Origin: Acidovorax sp. RAC01
Lineage (GTDB): Bacteria; Pseudomonadota; Gammaproteobacteria; Burkholderiales; Burkholderiaceae_C
Length of the DNA stretch: 64,000 nt
Direction: 5' to 3'
Assembly: GCF_001714725.1 (NCBI RefSeq)
Contig: NZ_CP016447.1
Span: 3,219,501-3,283,500, forward strand
Shown: positions 42,083 through 50,764 of the stretch, piece after piece
Layout of the letters: every line of letters begins with the position of its first letter
How positions within the stretch are numbered: the first letter of the stretch is position 1
Notes under the pieces: model-generated
Told to the model about the DNA's origin: nothing
The model's database searches: none
The model's input: the letters and a program-made list of their open reading frames with translations, nothing else
Program-made: the position numbers and the translations under genes

Positions 42083-42120
42083 AGAAAACCCCGCCGCTGC
42101 AGCGGTGCAGCTTGCGGGGT
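42083..42120 (-). terminator. Intrinsic terminator after trxA
   Basis: On the minus strand ACCCCGC pairs with GCGGGGT, with an inner GCTGCA/TGCAGC stem, then TTTTCTTC. It ends trxA before the rho promoter. Confidence 0.85.
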
Positions 42121-42129
42121 CGTGATGGG

Positions 42130-42462
42130 TCAGGCCAGTTGCTGGTCGATGAAGGCCGTCAGCTGGGCCTTGCTCATGGCGCCTACCTTGGTGGCGGCCA
42201 GCTGGCCGTCCTTGAACAGCATCAGGGTGGGAATACCGCGGATGCCGAACTTGGCGGGAACTTCGCGGTTCTCATCCACGTTGAGCTTGGCGATCTGCAG
42301 CTTGCCCTGGTAGGTGCCTGCCACTTCATCGAGGATGGGGGCGATCATCTTGCAGGGGCCGCACCATTCAGCCCAGTAATCCACCAGCACCGGGGTGCTG
42401 GCCTTGAGCACGTCGGCTTCAAAGCTTGCGTCGGAGAGATGTTTGATGAGTTCGCTGGCCAT
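42130..42462 (-). CDS. trxA: Thioredoxin
   Basis: A 110-aa thioredoxin that keeps cytoplasmic protein thiols reduced. The redox motif WCGPCK spans W33-K38, with the family DYWAEW block before it and the cis-proline in [11 protein letters not shown]. The ATG at 42462 has AAGGA upstream. A much longer open frame on this strand runs through the whole addB-like gene as a GC shadow and is not real. The order trxA-rho is standard. Confidence 0.97.
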   Translation of the reverse strand: MASELIKHLSDASFEADVLKASTPVLVDYWAEWCGPCKMIAPILDEVAGTYQGKLQIAKLNVDENREVPAKFGIRGIPTLMLFKDGQLAATKVGAMSKAQLTAFIDQQLA

Positions 42463-42525
42463 GGCGGGTTCCTTGTGTCTTTTCCGGGCAGGTTGCTCCC
42501 GGGCTACGTATAAAGTCTGGGCATT

Positions 42526-45138
42526 GTGACAGAAACCAATCCTACGTTCACCGGTGTGGCCGGGCACTCCGACGCTATGACAGTCATAGCGAAAAGCGAT
42601 CATTGCGCGGGCGTGCTGGCCCTGTGGGAGGACACGTTGGGCGAGGTGGCAGCACAGATCCAGCGCCTGGGAGCCCATCCGGCCCGCTCGGTAGTGCTCG
42701 TGCCTTACGCCCAGCTCATGCCGTGGGCACAGCACTACTGGGGCCTGCTTCACCCGGATGGGTTTGCCCCCCGTTTTGAAACCACCCGCAACTGGGCACG
42801 GCAGCTGGGTGCTTTCGTGCCGCAGGGCGATGACCTGGCAGGCGACACCGGTCGCGACACCCTCACCGCACGCGCATTGCTCGACAGGGCCGGGCTGGCA
42901 GCCCAGCGCGACATGCTGGCGGCGCCACTGCAGGAGGCGGCTGCGCAATTGGCCAGCGTGGTGGCAGCCGTGCCGCCGCAGCAGCGCGACGCCTGGGCCG
43001 CCAGCGCGCGATTGCAGTTGTCCGGGCCCGAGGATGGCTCTGCCCTGCGCTTCGAAGCCGTGGTGGCCCGCATTGCGCTGGAGTGGGCCGCCGCTTCGCG
43101 CTACGCCACCGATGTGCTCCTGGACCCCGGCGTGCGCGCTACGGTGGACGCGTTGATCGTTTTGCAAGGTTTCCAGCCCGACCCGCTGGCTGCCACGCTG
43201 CTGGCCCACTGGGGTGACCGCGGGCTGTCGCTTTCCCTTGCCCGGGATCTGGCCAGCACGGCCGGCACGGCCCAAATCGCCCTGCATGCGGCGCACGATG
43301 CCGAGGACGAAGCCCAGCGCGCAGCCGCTTGCGTGCTGGCCCACCTGTCCGCAGGCCGCGTGCCCGTGGCCCTGGCCGCCAACGACCGCGCACTGACCCG
43401 GCGCATCAGTGCGCACCTGGCCCACCGTGGCGTAGCGGTGCGCGATGAAAACGGCTGGACGCTGTCGACCACGCGCTCTGCAGCGCAACTGATGGCAGCT
43501 CTCAAGGCGGCCGCGTGGGATGCCAGTACCGACGATGTGCTCGACTGGCTCAAGCATGTACCGCTGATGGACCCGCATGCGCTGGCAGGGCTGGAGCAGG
43601 CGCTTCGGCGGTCTGCCGTGGCCAGCTGGTCGGATGCCGCCAGCCGGGACTGGGGCGACAAGCCCCTGCTTGCCACCCTCGTCACCCAGGTTGCGGCATG
43701 GCACGAAGGCTTGCGCGCCGGACGCGCGCTGGGCCCCTGGCTGGTGGCGCTGCGGGCTCTTTTGCGCGCCACGGGGCAATGGGAATCGCTGGAGGCGGAC
43801 GCGGCCGGCGCCCGCGTGCTCAGTACCCTGCGCCTGCAGGACGGCCAGGATGCCGAATTCGACGGATGGGGTGCGGCCACACGGCGCATGTCGTTGCCCG
43901 AGTTCACCCGCTGGGTGAACGAAGTGCTGGAGGCTGCGCGATTCGTTCCACCCGCCGAGACCGGCGCACCGGTCACCGTGCTGCCGCTGGCGCAATTGCT
44001 GGCTCGGCCTTTTGCGGCGCTGGTGTTGCCGGGCTGCGACGAAAAGCGCCTGCAGCCTGCCCCTGAGCCACCGGGCGAATGGACCCGGGCGCAGCGGCTC
44101 GCGCTGGCGCTGCCCACGCGTGAATCGCAGGAAGCTGCGCAGCGCGCGGCCTGGCACAGCGCGCTGTGCAACCCCGCCGTGGACGTGCTCTGGCGCACGG
44201 GCGATGAGGGCGGCGAGCCTCTGCTGGCCAGCCCGCTGGTGCTGGCGCTGCACCTGGACGGAGCGGCGCACGAAGGTGCTGACGGCCGCCACCAGCGCGA
44301 TGTGGTCGCTGCACCCACGCCGCGGCCCGCCCCGCGGGGTAACGCGCTGGGCCTGCAGCGCCTGTCGTCCACCGCCTATTCCGACCTGCGGCACTGCCCC
44401 TACCGCTTCTTTGCGTTGCGCCTGCTCGGTCTGTCCGAATCGGATGAGCTGTCGGCCGAAGTGGACAAGCGTGACTTTGGCAACTGGTTGCACGAGGTGC
44501 TGCAGCTCTTTCATGAACAGCTGCGCGACGATGCCCCCGGCGCGCCGCCCGACCGCGCCACGCGGCTTGACGACGCGGCGCGCACCGTGACCCACAGGCA
44601 CGGCCTGGCGGGCGGGGCAGAGGGCGACTTCCTGCCTTTTTCTGCAGGCTGGCCCCAGGTGCGCGATGGCTACCTGCGCTGGCTTGCGCAGCACGAGCAG
44701 GCGGGCGGTGCATTCCGGTCGGCAGAGGTCAAGGCCAGCCAGCCGCTGGGCAGCCTGCAGCTGGTGGGCACCATCGACCGGATCGATGGCGTGTCCACCA
44801 CAGGCGAGCGCACGGTGCTGGTCATCGACTACAAGACCGAGAGCGACAGCGTGACCAGCAAACGCATTGCGGTGGGGGCCGAAGACACCCAGCTGGCCTT
44901 CTACGCAGCGCTGCTGAGCCACGACACGCTGCGCGCGGCCTACGTCAACGTGGGCGAGCGGGGCGAGACGCGCATGCACGAGCAGGAGGACGTGGTGCAT
45001 CTGCGCGACCTGCTGATTGAGGGCGTCCAGCACGACTTTGCACAGATTGCCGCAGGCGCCCCCATGCCGGCGCTGGGCGAGGGTGCGGTGTGCGAATACT
45101 GCGCAGCGCGCGGCCTGTGCCGAAAGGATTTCTGGTGA
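42526..45138 (+). CDS. AddB-like PD-(D/E)XK nuclease subunit
   Basis: An 870-aa protein that pairs with the helicase encoded next. The N-terminal part is helicase-like but lacks a clear Walker A. The C-terminus is a RecB-type nuclease: VIDYKTE gives D768-Y769-K770. A cysteine at 624 (LRHCPYRFF) and C856, C859 and C865 at the very end match the Fe-S staple of AddB and Cas4. The start is GTG 42526. Expected role: processing of double-strand ends for recombination. The divergent trxA gene is 63 nt away. Confidence 0.85.
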   Translation: MTETNPTFTGVAGHSDAMTVIAKSDHCAGVLALWEDTLGEVAAQIQRLGAHPARSVVLVPYAQLMPWAQHYWGLLHPDGFAPRFETTRNWARQLGAFVPQGDDLAGDTGRDTLTARALLDRAGLAAQRDMLAAPLQEAAAQLASVVAAVPPQQRDAWAASARLQLSGPEDGSALRFEAVVARIALEWAAASRYATDVLLDPGVRATVDALIVLQGFQPDPLAATLLAHWGDRGLSLSLARDLASTAGTAQIALHAAHDAEDEAQRAAACVLAHLSAGRVPVALAANDRALTRRISAHLAHRGVAVRDENGWTLSTTRSAAQLMAALKAAAWDASTDDVLDWLKHVPLMDPHALAGLEQALRRSAVASWSDAASRDWGDKPLLATLVTQVAAWHEGLRAGRALGPWLVALRALLRATGQWESLEADAAGARVLSTLRLQDGQDAEFDGWGAATRRMSLPEFTRWVNEVLEAARFVPPAETGAPVTVLPLAQLLARPFAALVLPGCDEKRLQPAPEPPGEWTRAQRLALALPTRESQEAAQRAAWHSALCNPAVDVLWRTGDEGGEPLLASPLVLALHLDGAAHEGADGRHQRDVVAAPTPRPAPRGNALGLQRLSSTAYSDLRHCPYRFFALRLLGLSESDELSAEVDKRDFGNWLHEVLQLFHEQLRDDAPGAPPDRATRLDDAARTVTHRHGLAGGAEGDFLPFSAGWPQVRDGYLRWLAQHEQAGGAFRSAEVKASQPLGSLQLVGTIDRIDGVSTTGERTVLVIDYKTESDSVTSKRIAVGAEDTQLAFYAALLSHDTLRAAYVNVGERGETRMHEQEDVVHLRDLLIEGVQHDFAQIAAGAPMPALGEGAVCEYCAARGLCRKDFW

Positions 45139-45148
45139 TGACAGTACA

Positions 45149-45273
45149 CCCCCCTGAGGCGCTGCGCGCCTTCCCCCCGCTCTCGCTGCGCTGCGCTGCG
45201 CGGGCAAGGGGACGACACCCTCGCTGCGGGGCGGCCCTTGCTCGGTGTCTCCTCGCCTTGGCCGCGCCAGTTT
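45149..45273 (+). repeat. Interspersed ~125-bp repeat, copy B
   Basis: It shares the ordered blocks CCCCCTGAGG, GCGCGCCTTCCCCC, GACGACACC, GCGGGGCGGCCCTTGC and CGCCAGTTT with copy A at 40477-40599, which is inverted relative to it. It fills most of the 175-nt gap between the AddB-like and AddA-like genes. Confidence 0.8.
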
Positions 45274-45313
45274 CAACGGCCGATTCCGCATCGCCGGTCA
45301 TCGGACTCCATAG

Positions 45314-48300
45314 ATGACGAACGCCGCCTACGAACACAACGGCCAGCCCGTCTCGCGCGAGGCGTTCTACGCCATAGCCTGCGACCCCGCGCGCAGCGTG
45401 GCGGTGGAGGCCTGCGCTGGTGCCGGCAAGACCTGGATGCTGGTCTCGCGCATGCTGCGTGCGCTGCTGGGCGGTGCCGCGCCGCACGAGATCCTGGCCA
45501 TCACCTTCACCAAGAAAGCCGCGGGCGAAATGCGCCAGCGCCTTCAGGAATGGCTGGAGGAGTTTGCCCAGGCCCCGCCCGACCGGCTGGTGGCCGAGCT
45601 GATCGCGCGCGGCGTGGCGCCGCAGACTGCAATGGACCAGCGCGAGGCGCTGCAGGGCCTGTACCGCCAGCTGCTCGATAGTGGCCGCCCGGTGCAGATC
45701 CGTACTTTTCACAGCTGGTTTGCCGCGTTGCTGGGCACCGCGCCGCTGGCCCTGTTGCAGGACCAGGGCCTGCCCGCGCATTTCGAATTGCTGGAAGACG
45801 ACGCCGAGGCGGTCCGCGAGGTCTGGCGCCCGTTCCTGCATGCCGTGGCAGCCGACGCCAGCCTGCGTGCCGACTACGAAGCCGTGGTGGCTGGGTATGG
45901 GCGCTCACAAACCCACAAGGCGCTGGCCGCCGCCCTCGCAAAGCGGGTGGAGTTTGACCTGGCCGACGAGGCAGGCGTGGTGGATGCGTCGGTGCCAGCC
46001 TTCGGTACGTGCTTTCCCGAGCTGGCCCATTGCGCCGATCCGGCCGATGCACTGACCGAGCCCGCATCCCGCCAGCGCTGGCTGGCCTGGGCCCGCGCGC
46101 TTGGCGCTGAAACCAACAAGACACCGCAAAAGGCGGCCGACGCCATCATCGATGCACTGGCCAGCACCGACCCTGCCCAGTGCCTGGCCCTGCTGCGCAA
46201 GGCGCTCTTCGTGGCCAAGGAAGACCGGCTCACCAAGCACCTGGAAAAGTGCATGGCTGCGCAGGAGGCCGAACCCGAGCTGCAGCGCCTGCTCGCCGCG
46301 CGGCACCAGCATGCGGCGTGGCAGCACCAGCAGCGCATGGCCCGCCTGGCGCGCTGCCTCATTGCGCAGTTTGCCGCCGTCAAGCACCAGCACGGCTGGG
46401 TGGATATGAACGACGTGGAGCGGATGGCGCTGGTGATGCTAGCCGACCCGGTGCTCAGCGGCTGGGTGCAGGAGCGCCTGGACGCCCGCGTGCGCCACCT
46501 GCTCGTCGATGAATTCCAGGACACCAACCCGCTGCAGTGGCAGGCGCTGCACGCCTGGCTGTCGGGCTACGCGGGTTCGGGCGGCGGGGCCACCGCGCCC
46601 AGCGTGTTCATCGTGGGCGATCCCAAGCAGAGCATCTACCGCTTCCGGCGTGCCGAGCCGCAGGTCTTCATCGCGGCCCAGGCATTTGTGCGCAACGGCC
46701 TGGGCGGTGATCTGCTGAGCTGCGACCACACCCGCCGCAACGCCACCGGCGTGATCGCGGCCGTCAATGCGGTCATGGGCACTGCGCAGGCGCAGGGCGA
46801 AACCAGCAGGTTCCGGCCGCACACGACCGAGTCGAGGGATGTGGGGCGGGTACTGCGCCTGCCAGCCATCGGGGCTGATGCCGACACGGCGCAGGCTGAG
46901 GGAGTCGCTGGTGCAGCGGGTGCCGATAGCGCCTCAGACGGACGCCCTGCCAAAACCAGCCCCATGGAATGGCGCGACAGCCTGACCGAGCCGCGCCACG
47001 AGCCTGAAGAGACCCAGCGCATGCGCGAATGCACCCAGGCGGCCGCGTGGGTGGCCGCGCAGATAGCCCAGGGCGTGCCGCCCAAGGAGGTGCTGGTGCT
47101 CGCCCGCAAGCGCGACCGCCTGGCCACCTTGCAGGATGCGCTGCGCGCGCTGCACCTGCCCTGCGTTCAGCCCGAAAAGGCCGACCTGTTCGACGCACCC
47201 GAGGTGCAGGACATCATCGCGCTGCTCGATGCACTGGTCTCAACGCGCCACGACCTCTCGCTGGCGCGCGCCCTGCGATCGCCGCTGTTCGGTCTGGATG
47301 ACGACGCCCTGGTGGCGCTGGCCGTGCTGCGCCGTCAGCCCGAATACGCGGCGTGCAGCTGGTTTGATTTGCTACAAAAAGAGGAGCTAAAAGATCAATA
47401 CTGTCAAGCCGTAGCGGCCAATTTGGTTCAATACAAGGTCTGGGTGGACACGTTACCGCCCCACGACGCCCTGCATGCCATCTATGAACATGCCGACGTG
47501 CTGGCCCGGTTTGCCGCGGCGGCCCCGGTGTCGCAGCGCGCCGCTGTGCAGGCCAACCTGCGGGCGCTGCTGTCGGCCGCGCTGCAGCTCGACGGGGGCC
47601 GCTACCTCACCCCGTACGCGTTTGTGCGGGCGATGAAAAAGGGCGGCGTCCGTGCGCCGGGCCGGGTGGACCTGCAGGCCGTGCGGCTGCTCACGGTGCA
47701 CGGCGCCAAGGGGCTGGAGGCGCATTCGGTGCTGCTGCTGGACACCGACACCCGGCCCCAGAAAGCCGAAACCATGGGCGTGCTGGTGGACTGGCCCGGC
47801 GAGCAGGCTGTGCCCGCCGCCTTCGTGTTCATGGCCAGCGAATCCAGCCCGCCGCCCAGCGCCGCGCAGGCGGTGGCGGCCGAGCAGCAGGCGCGCCAGC
47901 GCGAAGAGCTGAACATGCTCTACGTGGCCATGACGCGTGCCAAGCACTGCCTGGCGCTGTCATCCGTGCAGCCGTCCAACTCGGCCCCTGGCAGCTGGTG
48001 GAACCGGCTCGCGTCTGTGGCCGAGGATGCCGTGCCCGACAGTGGCCCGGCAGATGTTCCATCACCCGCTGCCCCGCAAAGCGGCGAGCCACCTGAGGTC
48101 GCGCAAGAGATGTTCTCGGTGGCCGAGCTTCCGGTGCTGCCAGCGCACCTGCAAACGTGGCCTGCAAACCTGGCGCCGACAGGCCAGCCGGGGCGGGGTG
48201 CAGCCGTTGCCGAACCCGCAGAAGGCCCCAGCTCCACCCCCCAATCGCGCCTGGGCGAAGCCATGCACCAGCTGCTGGAGCAGGCCGGTGTGGCCGGCGG

Positions 48301-48898
48301 CGCGCTCGACCATCTGCGCGAGCACGGCTTTTCGGCCGCGCGCAAGGCCCGGCTGGCGCAGGATTTCGACATCACGGTGGCCGCTGCCACCCAGGCCTGC
48401 CAGACGGCGCAGCGCATTCTTGCGGGGCAGGGCGCCTGGGCTTGGGACCCGACCTGCATCGACACGGCCATCAACGAGGCCCCGTTGCGCTACCGTGGCC
48501 AGAGCCTGCGGATCGACCGCCTGGTGCACTGCCACCAGCCTGCCGCACGGGCCGGGTGGTGGGTGCTCGATTACAAAAGCGCCCATCAGCCCGAGCGCCA
48601 GCCGGAGCTGGTAGCGCAGATGGCGCTGTACCGCCACGCCGTGCAAAGCCAGACCCCCGGCGAGCACGTGTTTGCCGCGTTCCTGACGGGCGATGGGCGG
48701 CTGGTTCCGGTACACGAGGGCGTGGCGGCGGCATCGGCGGCCGGGGCTGCGAGCGCGCTACCGAACGCCAGCGCACCGGCGGGCGCTGATGCTGGCCCTG
48801 CCCCGGTGCCGGTGGGGCATACTCCGGCCCCCGCGCGGCCTGCCGCTCTGCCCGCGTCCTCTGCGCCGTCCGGGCCCAGCCAGGGCTCGCTGTTCTGA
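45314..48898 (+). CDS. addA: AddA/RecB-like helicase-nuclease (UvrD superfamily)
   Basis: A 1194-aa SF1 helicase with a C-terminal nuclease. Walker A is CAGAGKT (K39-T40). The Q-motif-like start, TFTKKAAGEMR, DEFQDTNPLQ (motif II), GDPKQSIYRFRRAEP and TVHGAKGLEA follow in order. The nuclease motif is LDYKSAH (D1086). With the upstream AddB-like protein it would unwind and resect broken DNA. An AT-rich element (47365-47431) lies in the middle, and an Ala/Pro-rich tail at the end. Confidence 0.9.
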   Translation: MTNAAYEHNGQPVSREAFYAIACDPARSVAVEACAGAGKTWMLVSRMLRALLGGAAPHEILAITFTKKAAGEMRQRLQEWLEEFAQAPPDRLVAELIARGVAPQTAMDQREALQGLYRQLLDSGRPVQIRTFHSWFAALLGTAPLALLQDQGLPAHFELLEDDAEAVREVWRPFLHAVAADASLRADYEAVVAGYGRSQTHKALAAALAKRVEFDLADEAGVVDASVPAFGTCFPELAHCADPADALTEPASRQRWLAWARALGAETNKTPQKAADAIIDALASTDPAQCLALLRKALFVAKEDRLTKHLEKCMAAQEAEPELQRLLAARHQHAAWQHQQRMARLARCLIAQFAAVKHQHGWVDMNDVERMALVMLADPVLSGWVQERLDARVRHLLVDEFQDTNPLQWQALHAWLSGYAGSGGGATAPSVFIVGDPKQSIYRFRRAEPQVFIAAQAFVRNGLGGDLLSCDHTRRNATGVIAAVNAVMGTAQAQGETSRFRPHTTESRDVGRVLRLPAIGADADTAQAEGVAGAAGADSASDGRPAKTSPMEWRDSLTEPRHEPEETQRMRECTQAAAWVAAQIAQGVPPKEVLVLARKRDRLATLQDALRALHLPCVQPEKADLFDAPEVQDIIALLDALVSTRHDLSLARALRSPLFGLDDDALVALAVLRRQPEYAACSWFDLLQKEELKDQYCQAVAANLVQYKVWVDTLPPHDALHAIYEHADVLARFAAAAPVSQRAAVQANLRALLSAALQLDGGRYLTPYAFVRAMKKGGVRAPGRVDLQAVRLLTVHGAKGLEAHSVLLLDTDTRPQKAETMGVLVDWPGEQAVPAAFVFMASESSPPPSAAQAVAAEQQARQREELNMLYVAMTRAKHCLALSSVQPSNSAPGSWWNRLASVAEDAVPDSGPADVPSPAAPQSGEPPEVAQEMFSVAELPVLPAHLQTWPANLAPTGQPGRGAAVAEPAEGPSSTPQSRLGEAMHQLLEQAGVAGGALDHLREHGFSAARKARLAQDFDITVAAATQACQTAQRILAGQGAWAWDPTCIDTAINEAPLRYRGQSLRIDRLVHCHQPAARAGWWVLDYKSAHQPERQPELVAQMALYRHAVQSQTPGEHVFAAFLTGDGRLVPVHEGVAAASAAGAASALPNASAPAGADAGPAPVPVGHTPAPARPAALPASSAPSGPSQGSLF
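47365..47431 (-). repeat. AT-rich palindromic element, copy 6 (inside addA, reversed)
   Basis: GCTAC, an A-rich loop and GAGCT are followed by GTAGCGGCCAATTTG. Relative to the gene it has the same inverted orientation and frame as copy 4 in folP (L-L-Q-K-E-E-L-K). It is the most diverged coding copy. Confidence 0.45.
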
Positions 48899-48962
48899 CC
48901 ACACGCTGCTGCCCGACGCGCAGGCACTTTTTTCTTCTCCCTTGCTACCGAGAACGCCACCC

Positions 48963-50339
48963 ATGCAACCCACCCTCGACCCGGTTAACGACATGCCCGC
49001 CAGCGAGCCTGCGCACGCCCCGCGCCTTGCCTGCGATGTAGCCGTGGTGGGCGGCGGCCCTGCCGGGCTGATGGCGGCCGAGGTGCTGGCCCAGGCCGGC
49101 GTTGCCGTGCATCTGTTTGATTCGATGCCATCGGTGGGCCGCAAATTCCTGCTGGCAGGCAAGGGGGGCCTGAACCTCACCCATTCGGAAGACCACGCCC
49201 GGTTTGCCACCCGCTTCGAGGGACGCGAGGCCCAGATCGGGCCGCTGATTGCTGGGTTCGGTGCACAGCAGGTGCGCGAGTGGGCCAAAGAGCTGGGTGT
49301 GGACACCTTTGTGGGCACCTCCGGGCGCGTGTTCCCTGCCGACATGAAGGCGGCCCCCCTGTTGCGCGCGTGGCTGCACCGCCTGCGCGGTCAGGGCGTC
49401 AAGTTCCACATGCGGCATCGCTGGATGGGCTGGACGGATGAGGGCGCCTTGCAGTTCACCACCCCGGCCGGCGCCCGCGCGGTCGCGGCGCGCGCCGTGG
49501 TGCTTGCGCTGGGCGGGGCCAGCTGGGCGCGCCTGGGCTCGGACGGCCAATGGGTGCCGCTGGTGGCAGCCCGCGGCATGGACGTGGCGCCGCTGCGCCC
49601 GGCCAATTGCGGCTTCGATGTGCTGCGTGCCGGCGCATCGGCGGGCGAAACCCGGCGCGAGTTTCTGCAAGAGCTGGCAGGCCGCACCCCCGCCAGCACC
49701 GTGGGCTGGACGCCCCACTTCGCCGAACGTTTTGGAGGCCAGCCTTTCAAGACCGTGGCGATCTCCTTCACCGACAGCCAGGGCCGCAGCTTCAGCCGCA
49801 AGGGCGAATTTGTGGCCACCGCCACGGGCGTGGAGGGCAGTCTGGTGTACGCGGCCTCCCACCTGCTGCGGGACGAAATCGAAGCCCACGGCCACGCCAC
49901 CTTTCACCTCGACCTGTTGCCCGACCACTCCCCCGAACGCGTGCTGGTGGAAGTGCGCCATCCGCGCGGTTCGCGGTCGCTGTCCAGCCATCTCAAGAGC
50001 CGCCTGGGCCTGGACGGCATCAAGGCGGGCATTCTGTACGAGCACCTGGGCAAAGACGGTGTGAACGATCCCGTGGCGCTGGCCCGCGCCATCAAGGCCC
50101 TGCCCATCACCGTGGTCGCTCCACGCCCCATCGATGAAGCCATCAGCACCGCAGGTGGCGTGCGCTTCGATGCGCTGGACGCCCATCTGATGTCGAAGGC
50201 AGTGCCCGGCGTGTTCTGCGCGGGCGAAATGCTCGACTGGGAGGCGCCGACCGGGGGCTACCTGCTGACGGCCAGCATGGCCAGCGGACGCACGGCTGCG
50301 CAGGGTGTGCTGCGCTGGCTGGGTGGGGCAGGGGCCTGA
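48963..50339 (+). CDS. BaiN/HI0933-like FAD-dependent oxidoreductase
   Basis: A 458-aa flavoprotein of the HI0933/BaiN family, sometimes annotated TIGR03862. The FAD site is VAVVGGGPAGLMAAEVLAQAG near residues 22-42, with GKGGLNLTHSE and the C-terminal TGGYLLTASMASGR. The cellular substrate is not known. The ATG at 48963 is chosen because the upstream open frame overlaps addA with no conserved sequence. It lies 64 nt after addA. Confidence 0.85.
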   Translation: MQPTLDPVNDMPASEPAHAPRLACDVAVVGGGPAGLMAAEVLAQAGVAVHLFDSMPSVGRKFLLAGKGGLNLTHSEDHARFATRFEGREAQIGPLIAGFGAQQVREWAKELGVDTFVGTSGRVFPADMKAAPLLRAWLHRLRGQGVKFHMRHRWMGWTDEGALQFTTPAGARAVAARAVVLALGGASWARLGSDGQWVPLVAARGMDVAPLRPANCGFDVLRAGASAGETRREFLQELAGRTPASTVGWTPHFAERFGGQPFKTVAISFTDSQGRSFSRKGEFVATATGVEGSLVYAASHLLRDEIEAHGHATFHLDLLPDHSPERVLVEVRHPRGSRSLSSHLKSRLGLDGIKAGILYEHLGKDGVNDPVALARAIKALPITVVAPRPIDEAISTAGGVRFDALDAHLMSKAVPGVFCAGEMLDWEAPTGGYLLTASMASGRTAAQGVLRWLGGAGA

Positions 50340-50464
50340 CGGGGCCCAGGGTGGCCGGGCTGGCAAAGTCAATCCGGCGCAGCAGGGGAATTTTCGGGGG
50401 CTTGTGGCAGAACACCACTTCTGACAGCGCGACGGACAAATGCCATCGGCAGAAGAAAGAAGTT

Positions 50465-50558
50465 GACGAGCCTTACCCCCGGCACTGGCTCCACAGTTAG
50501 GGCTGCTTGGTTCCCCACCTGACCCGGTTGGCCGCTTCACCATGCGGGGAGGCCCGTC
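50465..50558 (-). ncRNA. ffs: 4.5S RNA, small bacterial signal recognition particle RNA
   Basis: SRP RNA binds Ffh and directs ribosomes making membrane proteins to FtsY. The core GGTCAGGTGGGGAACCAAGC is present, with the GGAA tetraloop at 50511-50514 and AAGCAGCC in the asymmetric loop. Compared with E. coli the loop-closing pairs CC/GG are swapped to GG/CC, a compensatory change. The ends pair over 9 bp: GACGGGCCT with AGGCTCGTC. It is divergent from dnaX, a common betaproteobacterial position. Confidence 0.92.
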
Positions 50559-50565
50559 ACCGGCG

Positions 50566-50571
50566 ATTGTA
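50566..50571 (-). promoter_or_regulatory. -10 element of ffs
   Basis: TACAAT on the minus strand lies 7 nt before the predicted 5' end of the SRP RNA. The -35 is poor. Confidence 0.6.
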
Positions 50572-50626
50572 CGCTGGATGAAAGACCTCTTTGCTGCATT
50601 GCCGCATGGCCGGCAGGGAGGGAAAT

Positions 50627-50663
<37 letters not shown>

Positions 50664-50764
50664 TGCGGCCTTGCAGTTTTCCTACGCAGGTGCCGCCGAT
50701 GGGCCGGGGCCGTTACCTTCCCGCACAGGACGCCGGGCTTGCCCCACCCCGTAGAATCTCGCGC

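Noticed and set aside
42463..45291. Very long open frame on the minus strand opposite the AddB-like gene, continuous with trxA
   Set aside because: It has no start or conserved sequence until the thioredoxin itself; it is a GC-rich codon-position shadow of the plus-strand gene.
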